This document shows, in pieces, positions 32,565 to 41,074 of a DNA stretch of 64,000 nt. This DNA comes from Flavobacterium sp. UBA7665. Its GTDB lineage: Bacteria; Bacteroidota; Bacteroidia; Flavobacteriales; Flavobacteriaceae. Numbering within the stretch: the first letter of the stretch is position 1; each line of letters starts with the position of its first letter. The stretch spans positions 62,001 through 126,000 of the forward strand of contig DLHP01000019.1 in the NCBI GenBank assembly GCA_002483285.1. Direction: 5' to 3'. The translations under genes were made by a program, and so were the position numbers. The notes under the pieces are model-generated. The model saw nothing but the letters and a program-made list of their open reading frames with translations, was not told where the DNA came from and did not search any database.

Positions 32565-34004
32565 ATGCAAAATAACGTTATATCCTTCATGAAAAATCGC
32601 GAATACGCCATAGTAGATATCGAGACCACGGGTGGGAATGCCAGTGGCAGCTGCATTACCGAGATTGCCATCGTAATCCACGACGGAGCCCGCGTAACCG
32701 ATCGATTTGAAACCCTCGTGAATCCCGAAAAGGAAATCCCGCTGCCGATTTTTGCGCTCACGGGGATTAATAATGAAATGGTTCGCGACGCGCCGATTTT
32801 TGATGACATCGCCGAAAAAGTCGCGCAACTGCTGACCGACCGGATTTTTGTGGCGCACAATGTCAATTTCGATTATTCCTTCGTGCGACACCAACTCGAA
32901 GCCAGCGGATTGAAATGGACGGCGAAAAAATTGTGTACGGTTCGTGCCGCGAGAAAGATTAAGCCGGGATTCGTGTCTTATAGTTTGGGAAACCTTTGTC
33001 GTTCTTTGGATATTCCATTACAAAACAGACACCGCGCGGGTGGTGATGCCGATGCTACAGCAATTTTGTTTTCGAAGTTACTTGAATGGGATCTTACAGG
33101 TGAAATCGAAAAGATGATCAAAAAAACGGCGCAGGACCAACGTTTGCCACCCAATTTGCCGCCTGAGGACTTTGAGCAACTGCCCGAAAAACCGGGCGTG
33201 TATTATTTTTACAACCAGGCCCGGAAAGTCATTTATGTCGGCAAGGCCATCAACCTCAAGAAACGCGTGGCTTCGCATTTTTCAGGCCACAGTATCCAGC
33301 CGCAACGGCAGCATTTTCTGAGGGACATCCACGGGATTTCTTTTGAAGTCTGTGCCACCGAACTCATGGCGTTGCTTTTAGAATGCACCGAAATCAAAAA
33401 GCTTTGGCCCGCCTACAACCGCGCGTTGAAACGTTTCGACGCCAAATTTGGGCTTTATCAGTATGAGGCGCGCAATGGTTATACGTACCTCGCCATCGGC
33501 AAACTCGCCCGGTTTCACAGTTGTATTGAGGAGTTTGGCAGCCAGTACGAAGCGATACAATTGTTGCAAAACCTGAGCAGTACTTTCGGCATAGATCCGA
33601 GATTTTGCGTGTATGGATTGCCGCCAGAAGGAACGGTTTTTAAAAGAGAAGACACGCAAACGCTGCCGGATATTGCGCAGCACAACAGCGCAGTTGTAAC
33701 CGCAATCGACTCGCTTTCAGAAAACCACAAGAGTTTTGCCATACTCGACAAAGGCCGATCAGAAGACGAACGCAGTTGCATCTGGATCGAAAAGGGCCAT
33801 TTTTACGGAATGGGTTACCTATCTGCCGATGCGGGTTTCGAGGAAATTTCGGCGGTAAAGGAATGCGTCACACCCTACAAAAGCAATACTTACATCCGGC
33901 GATTGGTTTTCTCGCATGCAACCAAGTACCCGCGCAAAGTGTTCTATGAACAGCAACAGCAAAAAGAATCCCTTAAACAAAACGAATCAAATGATACTTA
34001 CTGA
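32565..34004 (+). CDS. DEDD exonuclease fused to GIY-YIG nuclease (DnaQ-UvrC/Cho-like)
   Basis: The 479-residue protein has an N-terminal DnaQ-type 3'-5' exonuclease (YAIVDIETTGGNASG, ALTGINNEMVRDAPIF, FVAHNVNFDYSFV, HRAGGDADATA; about 10-175). A GIY-YIG domain follows (PGVYYFYNQARKVIYVGKAINLKKRVASHF; about 205-290), with a UvrC-like remainder after it. Such fusions are known in several bacteria as Cho-like repair nucleases. It lies 26 nt after dnaE2 in the same operon. A second start at 32589 is possible. A role in incision and trimming during repair is inferred. Confidence 0.9.
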   Translation: MQNNVISFMKNREYAIVDIETTGGNASGSCITEIAIVIHDGARVTDRFETLVNPEKEIPLPIFALTGINNEMVRDAPIFDDIAEKVAQLLTDRIFVAHNVNFDYSFVRHQLEASGLKWTAKKLCTVRAARKIKPGFVSYSLGNLCRSLDIPLQNRHRAGGDADATAILFSKLLEWDLTGEIEKMIKKTAQDQRLPPNLPPEDFEQLPEKPGVYYFYNQARKVIYVGKAINLKKRVASHFSGHSIQPQRQHFLRDIHGISFEVCATELMALLLECTEIKKLWPAYNRALKRFDAKFGLYQYEARNGYTYLAIGKLARFHSCIEEFGSQYEAIQLLQNLSSTFGIDPRFCVYGLPPEGTVFKREDTQTLPDIAQHNSAVVTAIDSLSENHKSFAILDKGRSEDERSCIWIEKGHFYGMGYLSADAGFEEISAVKECVTPYKSNTYIRRLVFSHATKYPRKVFYEQQQQKESLKQNESNDTY

Positions 34005-34443
34005 AAACATAGACTTCACGCGTTTTCTCGACGCGCAAAACCAATTGTACCTCAAGGCACTTTCTGAAATCAAAAGCGGCCGTAAAGAATCGCATTGGAT
34101 GTGGTTCATATTTCCGCAACTCAAAGGTTTGGGACACAGTGAAACAGCCAATTTCTACGCTCTTAACAGTATTGCGGACGCGGCAAGTTATTTGGCGCAT
34201 CCAGTTTTGGGCAAGCATCTTATCGAAATCTCGCAAGCGCTACTCGCTTTGCAAAGTGATGACGCGAATGCCATTTTCGGCAGCCCCGACTACCTCAAGC
34301 TGCGTTCGAGCATGACGTTGTTTGCGAATGTCCGCGATGCCGATGCGGTATTTGAAAAAGTCATTGCTAAGTATTTCGAAGGATTGCAGGATGAACGCAC
34401 CTTGCAGCTTTTGATCAAAAATAAATTGCATGACACTGTTTGA
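33991..34443 (+). CDS. DUF1810 protein
   Basis: The 150-residue protein matches DUF1810 (FLDAQNQLYLKALSEIKSGRKESHWMWFIFPQLKGLG; LRSSMTLFANVRDADAVFEKVIAKYF). This small all-helical family is related by fold to NADAR enzymes; the biochemical function is unknown. The start overlaps the end of the exonuclease gene by 14 nt and its own end overlaps the AlkB-like gene by 14 nt, so it is co-translated with DNA repair genes. Confidence 0.87.
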   Translation: MILTENIDFTRFLDAQNQLYLKALSEIKSGRKESHWMWFIFPQLKGLGHSETANFYALNSIADAASYLAHPVLGKHLIEISQALLALQSDDANAIFGSPDYLKLRSSMTLFANVRDADAVFEKVIAKYFEGLQDERTLQLLIKNKLHDTV

Positions 34444-35050
34444 CCAGACCGAATTATTTGTGCCAGGCAGCAAGGGCAAAAAGATATTCGAATTGCCAGA
34501 TGGCGAAGTGGTGCTGATGGACCATTTTTTCAACAAAGCCGAATCCGACCATTATTACGAAACCCTGCTCGCCCAAACACCGTGGCGCGAATACCAGATG
34601 CCGATGTACGACAAAGTGGTCACGGCGCCGAGGATGATTGCTTGGTTTGAAGACGCTGCAGCTTCAAACAATCCGACTGTACCAGCATTTACACCAGAAC
34701 TCACAGCGATCCGCAGCAGGGTAGAAGCCGAAACCCAACTCTGCTTCAACGCTGTATTGCTCAACCTGTACCGCAACGGTAAAGACGGTGTGGCTTGGCA
34801 TAGCGATAAAACCAATAAATCGGGCATAGACCCGGTAATTGCGTCGGTGACTTTTGGCGAGATGCGGTTGTTCAGGCTTCGGCACAAGACGCGAAAGGAA
34901 CTTCCGGTCGTTGAAATTCCGTTGCATCACGGCTCGTTCCTCTTAATGACAGGCAATACCAATAGTTTTTGGGAACACCAGGTACCCAAGACGACGAGGG
35001 ACATCTTACCGAGGATCAACCTCACTTTCAGACAGGTCATCCGAAAATGA
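34430..35050 (+). CDS. AlkB-like Fe(II)/2-oxoglutarate dioxygenase (DNA dealkylation)
   Basis: The 206-residue protein shows the AlkB fold: the iron-binding triad H-x-D (WHSDKTNKSG) and a later His (SFWEHQVPK), then the 2-oxoglutarate-binding Arg (RINLTFR). NLYRNGKDGVAWHSDK and the loop EMRLFRLRHK are typical of AlkB2/ABH2-like repair enzymes that remove 1-methyl-A and 3-methyl-C by oxidation. It is the last gene of the damage operon. Confidence 0.9.
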   Translation: MTLFDQTELFVPGSKGKKIFELPDGEVVLMDHFFNKAESDHYYETLLAQTPWREYQMPMYDKVVTAPRMIAWFEDAAASNNPTVPAFTPELTAIRSRVEAETQLCFNAVLLNLYRNGKDGVAWHSDKTNKSGIDPVIASVTFGEMRLFRLRHKTRKELPVVEIPLHHGSFLLMTGNTNSFWEHQVPKTTRDILPRINLTFRQVIRK

Positions 35051-35125
35051 TTTTTGCGGGAATTAATGGTGGATTTTTAGCAAATAATTGTGTTTTGTCT
35101 GTCCAATTGAACCACCCGAATACCG

Positions 35126-35133
35126 TAAATTTG
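35126..35133 (+). promoter_or_regulatory. -7 element of the alcohol dehydrogenase gene
   Basis: TAAATTTG, a perfect TAnnTTTG, lies 37 nt upstream of the ATG at 35171. No TGA-N6-TCA box is present at the 23-bp distance seen elsewhere, so this promoter is outside the proposed regulon. Confidence 0.5.
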
Positions 35134-35170
35134 AACTTCCACCGATAAAATAATCATCAAATAACAAATT

Positions 35171-36238
35171 ATGGAAAATATCACTACCAAACAGGCTAAG
35201 GCTTTTGGGACCACAGCACCCGACGCCGATTTGATACCAATGGACATTCAGCGCAGGAACGTAACGCCCAAGGATGTAGAAATTGAAATTTTGTATTGCG
35301 GCGTCTGCCATTCTGATTTGCACACGGCGCGCAACGATTGGGGTTGGACGTCTTACCCTGTCGTTCCTGGCCACGAAATCGTAGGACGTGTTACCAATGT
35401 GGGTAGCGAGGTCACGAAATTCAAAGTAGGCGACCTGGCAGCAGTAGGTTGCCTTGTAGATTCTTGCCAGAGCTGCAGCAGCTGCGAGAAAGACCTTGAG
35501 CAATATTGCCTTAACGGTTGGGTTGGCACTTATGGCGGACACGACAAATACCTCGACAGTCCCACGCATGGCGGTTATTCAGAAAGTATTACGGTAACCG
35601 AAGGCTTTGTGCTCATGGTTCCAGAAAATCTAGATTTGGCTGCGGTAGCACCATTGCTTTGCGCAGGCATCACCACCTGGTCGCCACTTAGGCACTGGAA
35701 TGTTGGCAAAGGCAGTAAAGTCGCGGTCGTAGGACTTGGCGGCTTAGGGCACATGGCCATCAAATTGGCCAAAGGGCTTGGTGCGTCGGTAACTTTGTTT
35801 TCGCGTACGCCCGGAAAAATTGCCGAAGCCAAAGCGCTTGGCGCGGATGAAGTCATCATCTCAACCGATGCGGCACAGATGGAGTCGGTACAAGGAAAAT
35901 TCGACTTTATTATTGACACGGTGCCGTATGTGCACGATGTGAATCCGTATGTGATGTCGCTGGGAATCGATGGCACTTTGGTGCTTGTGGGTTATTTGGG
36001 CGGGCTTGAACCTATTCTCAATACCGTACCGATGATTTTGGGCCGCAAAAAAGTAGCGGGATCTCTCATTGGAGGGATTAAGGAAACCCAGGAAATGCTT
36101 GATTTCTGTGGTGAGCACAACATCGTCTCAGAAATTGAAATCATCAGCATGCAGGAAATCAACAATGCTTTCGAGCGACTTTTGAAAGCTGATGTGAAAT
36201 ACCGATTTGTAATCGATATGGCTTCTTTGAAACAATAA
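35171..36238 (+). CDS. Zinc-dependent NADP alcohol dehydrogenase (CAD/YahK-like)
   Basis: This 355-residue medium-chain dehydrogenase has the catalytic zinc ligands in CGVCHSDLHTARNDWGW and GHEIVGRVTNVG, and a structural zinc lobe (CQSCSSCEKDLEQYC). The NADP-binding Rossmann motif is GLGGLGHMAIKLAKGLG. It belongs to the cinnamyl-alcohol-dehydrogenase-like group that reduces many aldehydes; the physiological substrate is unknown. It is monocistronic, with its own -7 element and a terminator. Confidence 0.92.
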   Translation: MENITTKQAKAFGTTAPDADLIPMDIQRRNVTPKDVEIEILYCGVCHSDLHTARNDWGWTSYPVVPGHEIVGRVTNVGSEVTKFKVGDLAAVGCLVDSCQSCSSCEKDLEQYCLNGWVGTYGGHDKYLDSPTHGGYSESITVTEGFVLMVPENLDLAAVAPLLCAGITTWSPLRHWNVGKGSKVAVVGLGGLGHMAIKLAKGLGASVTLFSRTPGKIAEAKALGADEVIISTDAAQMESVQGKFDFIIDTVPYVHDVNPYVMSLGIDGTLVLVGYLGGLEPILNTVPMILGRKKVAGSLIGGIKETQEMLDFCGEHNIVSEIEIISMQEINNAFERLLKADVKYRFVIDMASLKQ

Positions 36239-36265
36239 AAGGCGAACCCCTATTTCTTCATTAAC

Positions 36266-36297
36266 AAAGGGCAAGTCGATAGGATTTGCCCTTTTTT
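36266..36297 (+). terminator. Rho-independent terminator after the alcohol dehydrogenase
   Basis: AAAGGGCAA (36266-36274) pairs with TTGCCCTTT (36286-36294), followed by a T tract. Confidence 0.8.
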
Positions 36298-36343
36298 GCA
36301 TACGGATGTTTCACTTCTTAAAACTTTTGTTATTTTTACCCAC

Positions 36344-36667
36344 GTGAAACCAGCCAGTATCTTATTGTCTTTCATCTTAATGGTGTTATCGTGCCTACCT
36401 TGCGCCGATGCAGCAAATGATACCGCTCGTTCACAAACCACCACCGAAAATCATAAACACGAGCCCAACGACCACCACAACGACTTGTGTTCGCCCTTTT
36501 GCATTTGTAACTGTTGTGGGGTGCAAATCCTGAGTTTTACACCAGTCCTTTCGTTTGCCATTGAGCCGATTCCGGCTGTATTTTCTCCAAAACCCGAAAT
36601 CGGGTACAAATCACACTTGGCTTCTATGTTCTCCGGAAGCATCTGGCAACCGCCTCAAATTGTATAA
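36344..36667 (+). CDS. Small exported His/Cys-rich protein (DUF6660-like) before the metal efflux genes
   Basis: The 107-residue protein starts at a GTG (36344) that yields a signal peptide (VKPASILLSFILMVLSCLPCADA). A His-rich stretch (TTTENHKHEPNDHHNDLC) and a Cys cluster (CSPFCICNCCG) follow; both are likely to bind metal ions. Small proteins of this kind (DUF6660 in my recollection) precede CusA-type pumps in Flavobacteriaceae. It probably senses or buffers metal outside the inner membrane (inference). It is 93 nt upstream of the pump gene. Confidence 0.75.
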   Translation: MKPASILLSFILMVLSCLPCADAANDTARSQTTTENHKHEPNDHHNDLCSPFCICNCCGVQILSFTPVLSFAIEPIPAVFSPKPEIGYKSHLASMFSGSIWQPPQIV

Positions 36668-36760
36668 TGTTGCCCGGGTCATTCCGGGTTGAAAATGCTT
36701 GTCTTTACTATAGCCAAAAGCCGTTCTGGCCTTTGATTTTTCAATCATTATACCTTACCA

Positions 36761-39700
36761 ATGCTAGATAAAATAATACAGTTCAGTATAAAGAATAAGT
36801 TCATTATACTATTGCTTACCCTCGTGCTCGTGGCTTGGGGCAGCTATTCTCTTAAAAAGCTTCCGCTCGATGCCTTGCCAGATGTCACCAACAATCAGGT
36901 ACAGGTAATCACCACAGCGCCCACACTCGCAAGTCAGGAAGTTGAGCAATTGATTACTTATCCCGTAGAACAGTCGGTAAAGACCATCCCCAAAGTAGTA
37001 GAGATGCGCAGTATTTCGCGTTTTGGGCTTTCGGTCGTGACGGTTGTATTTGAAGAGTCGGTCGATATTTATTGGGCACGCGAACAAGTGTTTCAACGGT
37101 TAAAGCAAGCCGAAACCAACATTCCCGAATACGCTGGTTCTCCAGAGCTGGCCCCAATCACCACTGGCCTTGGCGAAATTTACCAATACGATGTCTATGC
37201 CAAAAAGGGCTACGAGGAAAAGTACGATGCAACCCAACTCCGCACCATCCAGGATTGGATCATTATTCCACAATTGCAAGGTATACCAGGCGTCGCCGAA
37301 GTCAGCACTTGGGGTGGTTTTCAAAAACAATACGAAATATCGGTCAACCCAAACCGCATGAACAGTTCGGGCGTGACCATTACCGAAATCTTCGAGGCGC
37401 TCGAAAAAAACAACCAGAATACCGGTGGCGCCTACATAGAAAAAGACCAATATGCTTATTTCATCCGTGGCGTGGGGATGGCCAATGGTATCACCGACCT
37501 TGAAAACATCGTCGTGAAAAACAGGAACGGTTCGCCGGTGTTGGTGCGCGACGTGGCTACCGTACGCAAAGGGACCGCCATCCGCTACGGCGCGACCACC
37601 AAAGATGGCAAGGGTGAGATTGTTGGAGGTTTGGCTTTGATGCTCAAAGGTGAAAATTCGAGCGCGGTCGTAGAACGGGTAAAGGAAAAAATGGTGCAAA
37701 TCAACAAGACGTTGCCCCAAGGCGTGGTCGCCGAAGCTTTTATCGACCGCGGCAAACTCGTAGACAATGCCATTGGCACCGTGACCAAAAACCTCATTGA
37801 AGGCGCACTCATCGTAATCTTGGTGCTGATCTTGTTTTTGGGGAACCTGCGCGCAGGCTTAATTGTCGCTTCGGTGATTCCGCTCGCGATGCTTTTTGCG
37901 GTGATCCTGATGAACCTCTTTGGCGTAAGTGGCAACCTGATGAGCCTCGGTGCGATTGACTTTGGGATTATTGTCGACGGTGCGGTGATTATCGTCGAGG
38001 CCACGATGCACCACTTGTTCCGGCTCAAGCGCACAAACAATCTCACCCAAGAAGAGATGGATGCCGAAGTCTACCAATCGGCGTCTAAAATCCGCAACAG
38101 CGCCGCATTCGGTGAAATCATTATCCTGATTGTATATCTTCCAATCCTTGCACTCGTGGGCACCGAAGGAAAAATGTTTAGGCCCATGGCGCTTACCGTT
38201 GGGTTTGCCGTAATCGGCGCCTTCCTGCTATCATTAACTTACGTCCCCATGATGAGCGCGTTGTTCCTTTCTAAGAAGACGCAGCACCAAGCCAATTTCA
38301 GTGACCGGATGATGGCGTGGTTTGAGAAAATCTACGCGCCGTTTTTACAGAAAGCCCTCCAGTTCAAGCGACTGGTTTTGTCTATTGCCTTGGGTTTGTT
38401 TTTGGCGGCCTTGTTGGTGTTCAACCAAATGGGCGGCGAGTTCATCCCTACGATAGAAGAAGGCGATTTGGCGATCAACGCTACAATCATGACCGGAAGT
38501 TCGTTGTCACAAATGGTAGCAACGGCTACCGAGTATGAGAAAATGCTCAAGGCCAAGTTCCCCGAAATCAAAACCATCGTCACCAAAATGGGTAGCGGCG
38601 AAATCCCCACCGACCCGATGCCGATTGAAAGCGGCGATTTGATCATCGTGCTCAAGGACAAATCAGAATGGACGAGCGCCGACAACTGGGAAGACCTCGC
38701 CAACCTGATGAAAACAGAAATGCAAAAAATCCCGGGTGCGGCCATCGAGATTTCGCAACCCATCCAAATGCGTTTCAATGAACTCATGACCGGAAGCCGC
38801 AGCGACATTGCCATCAAGATTTTTGGCGACGATCTCGAAGTGCTAGACAACAAGGCCAAGGAAATGATTCTCAAAATCGGAAAAATCGAAGGGATTGGCG
38901 ACCTTAAAGCCGATAAGGTTACCGGTTTACCACAAATTACCATCAAGTACGACTACAACAAAATTGCCCTTTACGGACTCAACATCGCCGATATCAATGC
39001 GATTATCCGCGCCTCATTCGCCGGCCAAAGTGCAGGTAAAATCTATGAGGAAAGCAGGCGTTTCGACGTGGTGGTACGTTTAGAGAAAGACAGCCGCTCG
39101 GGTCTCGACGATGTGAGCAACCTGTTCATCCCGTTGCCCAATGGCCAGCAGGTGCCGTTATCACAAGTAGCCACTATAACGTACGAGCAGGGACCGGTTC
39201 AGGTAAGCCGCGAAAATGGCAAGCGCCGGATTACCGTAGGACTTAATGTGCGCGGGCGCGACGTAAAAAGTGTGGTGGGTGAAATACAGCAAAAACTGGA
39301 ATCGAATTTTGATTTGCCTGCCGGTTATTACGTCACTTATGGCGGCCAGTTTGAAAATCTCGTAGAAGCCAACAAACGCTTGTCGGTAGCGTTGCCTATT
39401 GCCTTGGGACTGATTCTGGTGCTGCTTTATTTTACCTTCAACAGCGCCAGGCAAGCGGCGTTGATATTTACGGCGATCCCGTTGTCGGCGATTGGTGGTG
39501 TGTTTGCGTTGTGGTCGCGGGGCATGCCGTTTAGTATTTCGGCGGGGATTGGATTTATCGCGCTTTTTGGTATCGCGGTACTCAATGGCATTGTGCTGCT
39601 GTCGTATTTCAACCAGCTCAAGGCAGAAGGTATGAGTGACCCGTTGCAACGCGTCATTACCGGAACCAAGGTCAGGTTGCGTCCGGTGTTGATGACTGCC

Positions 39701-41071
39701 GCGGTGGCTTCGCTTGGTTTCATGCCGATGGCTTTATCCACGAGTGGCGGCGCCGAAGTGCAGAAACCTTTGGCCACGGTGGTCATCGGCGGACTCGTTA
39801 CGGCAACGTTGCTCACGCTCGTGGTGCTCCCGATTTTGTATTTGTTATCAGAAAAAAGAACGAAATTGAAAACGATGAAATTGAATAAAATGATGACGGT
39901 CTTGTTGCTACTTGTCAGTGGATTTTCTTTCGGACAGGTCAAAACCGTTAGTTTGCAGGAAGCGATTGCCCTCGCCAAACAAAACAGCGCCGAACTCAAG
40001 GTAGCCGATAAGGAAATCGAGAAGCAAACGTTGCTCAAAAAAACCGCATTCGAAGCCGATCCGTTGCAGGTCCAATACCAGGGCGGACAGTTCAACAGCG
40101 GCGATTACGACCATAATTTTTCGGTGCAGCAATATTTTCCAATCGGGTCGATGGCAGCCAACCGTAGGCTTCAGGAAGAATTGGCCAAGCTCGCCGGGAA
40201 GCGCAAGGCGATTTCTGAATACGAGATAGAAAAGGCCGTTTCATTGGCCTACTACCAATACCTGTACGGTGTTTCTCTGCGAAAACTCAACAACGAACTC
40301 GCCGAAATCTACACCCGATTTTTAAGGAACGCCGAGCTGCGTTTTGAAACCGGCGAAAGCGGCAAAATCGAAGTCATCAGCGCCAAAGTAAAAATGAAGG
40401 AAATCGAAACACGGCAAGCACAGTTGAATTATGATCTCGAGATTTACGCCAAACAACTACAGTATTTCCTGCAAACGCAAGAGGCAGTTGTGCCCGATGA
40501 AACTGTAGCGTTGCAATATGAAATGCCTGCCGTTCAAGACCAGTCAAAGGGCGACGATCTTTTGACGGGTTATTACCAGCAGCAAATTTCGGTCTACCAA
40601 AAAGAAGCCGCAACTTTTAGCGCGCGCCGTTTGCCCAAATTGGGATTGGGGTATTTTGCGCAAAGCATCGATACCCAATTCTACTACCAGGGATTTACGG
40701 CAGGCATACAATTGCCGTTGTTTGGCGGCGCGAATACCGCGAGGGCCAAAGCGTCACGACTCAGTGCAGATCAAGCGCAGTTTGAATTCGACAAGGAAAA
40801 AATAGCGTTAACGCTGCGCCTATCCGAATTGCAAAACGAATATGAGAAACAGAAAAAAGGGCTCGACTATTACCAGAACGAAGGGACCCAGTACGCCGAG
40901 CAGATCATCGCAACCGCGCAGAAAAGTTATGCCAACGGCGACATGGGTTACTGGACCTACATCGGGTTTTTAAACCAGGCCATCGACATCAAAAAACAGT
41001 ATGCAGAAACCCTGAACCAATACAATCAAAGTGCGATCAGGCTGCAATTTCCATCCATTTCCAACAATTAA
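36761..41071 (+). CDS. CusA/CzcA-type heavy-metal RND pump fused to a TolC-like outer-membrane factor
   Basis: The protein is 1436 residues. Residues 1 to about 1030 are a full heavy-metal RND transporter (MLDKIIQFSIKNKFIILLLT; proton-relay helix DFGIIVDGAVIIVEATMHH; large periplasmic loops; last helices LVTATLLTLVVLPILYLLSE). From residue 1039 (ATG at 39875) a new signal-peptide-like segment starts (MKLNKMMTVLLLLVSGFSFG, then Q), followed by about 390 residues of TolC-like helical hairpins (VSLQEAIALAKQNSAELKVA; GFLNQAIDIKKQYAETLNQY). The two parts probably separate by signal-peptide cleavage. The fusion is frequent in Flavobacteriaceae. Likely substrates are Cu(I), Co, Zn or Cd. Confidence 0.92.
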   Translation: MLDKIIQFSIKNKFIILLLTLVLVAWGSYSLKKLPLDALPDVTNNQVQVITTAPTLASQEVEQLITYPVEQSVKTIPKVVEMRSISRFGLSVVTVVFEESVDIYWAREQVFQRLKQAETNIPEYAGSPELAPITTGLGEIYQYDVYAKKGYEEKYDATQLRTIQDWIIIPQLQGIPGVAEVSTWGGFQKQYEISVNPNRMNSSGVTITEIFEALEKNNQNTGGAYIEKDQYAYFIRGVGMANGITDLENIVVKNRNGSPVLVRDVATVRKGTAIRYGATTKDGKGEIVGGLALMLKGENSSAVVERVKEKMVQINKTLPQGVVAEAFIDRGKLVDNAIGTVTKNLIEGALIVILVLILFLGNLRAGLIVASVIPLAMLFAVILMNLFGVSGNLMSLGAIDFGIIVDGAVIIVEATMHHLFRLKRTNNLTQEEMDAEVYQSASKIRNSAAFGEIIILIVYLPILALVGTEGKMFRPMALTVGFAVIGAFLLSLTYVPMMSALFLSKKTQHQANFSDRMMAWFEKIYAPFLQKALQFKRLVLSIALGLFLAALLVFNQMGGEFIPTIEEGDLAINATIMTGSSLSQMVATATEYEKMLKAKFPEIKTIVTKMGSGEIPTDPMPIESGDLIIVLKDKSEWTSADNWEDLANLMKTEMQKIPGAAIEISQPIQMRFNELMTGSRSDIAIKIFGDDLEVLDNKAKEMILKIGKIEGIGDLKADKVTGLPQITIKYDYNKIALYGLNIADINAIIRASFAGQSAGKIYEESRRFDVVVRLEKDSRSGLDDVSNLFIPLPNGQQVPLSQVATITYEQGPVQVSRENGKRRITVGLNVRGRDVKSVVGEIQQKLESNFDLPAGYYVTYGGQFENLVEANKRLSVALPIALGLILVLLYFTFNSARQAALIFTAIPLSAIGGVFALWSRGMPFSISAGIGFIALFGIAVLNGIVLLSYFNQLKAEGMSDPLQRVITGTKVRLRPVLMTAAVASLGFMPMALSTSGGAEVQKPLATVVIGGLVTATLLTLVVLPILYLLSEKRTKLKTMKLNKMMTVLLLLVSGFSFGQVKTVSLQEAIALAKQNSAELKVADKEIEKQTLLKKTAFEADPLQVQYQGGQFNSGDYDHNFSVQQYFPIGSMAANRRLQEELAKLAGKRKAISEYEIEKAVSLAYYQYLYGVSLRKLNNELAEIYTRFLRNAELRFETGESGKIEVISAKVKMKEIETRQAQLNYDLEIYAKQLQYFLQTQEAVVPDETVALQYEMPAVQDQSKGDDLLTGYYQQQISVYQKEAATFSARRLPKLGLGYFAQSIDTQFYYQGFTAGIQLPLFGGANTARAKASRLSADQAQFEFDKEKIALTLRLSELQNEYEKQKKGLDYYQNEGTQYAEQIIATAQKSYANGDMGYWTYIGFLNQAIDIKKQYAETLNQYNQSAIRLQFPSISNN

Positions 41072-41074
41072 GAC

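Noticed and set aside
35091..35102. TGTTTTGTCTGT 23 bp before the alcohol dehydrogenase -7 element
   Set aside because: Neither half matches TGA/TCA, so the promoter is considered outside the regulon.
39875..41071. Treating the TolC part as a frameshifted or misassembled separate gene
   Set aside because: The frame is continuous with the pump and such fusions are common in Flavobacteriaceae; it is reported as a fusion with a possible internal start instead.
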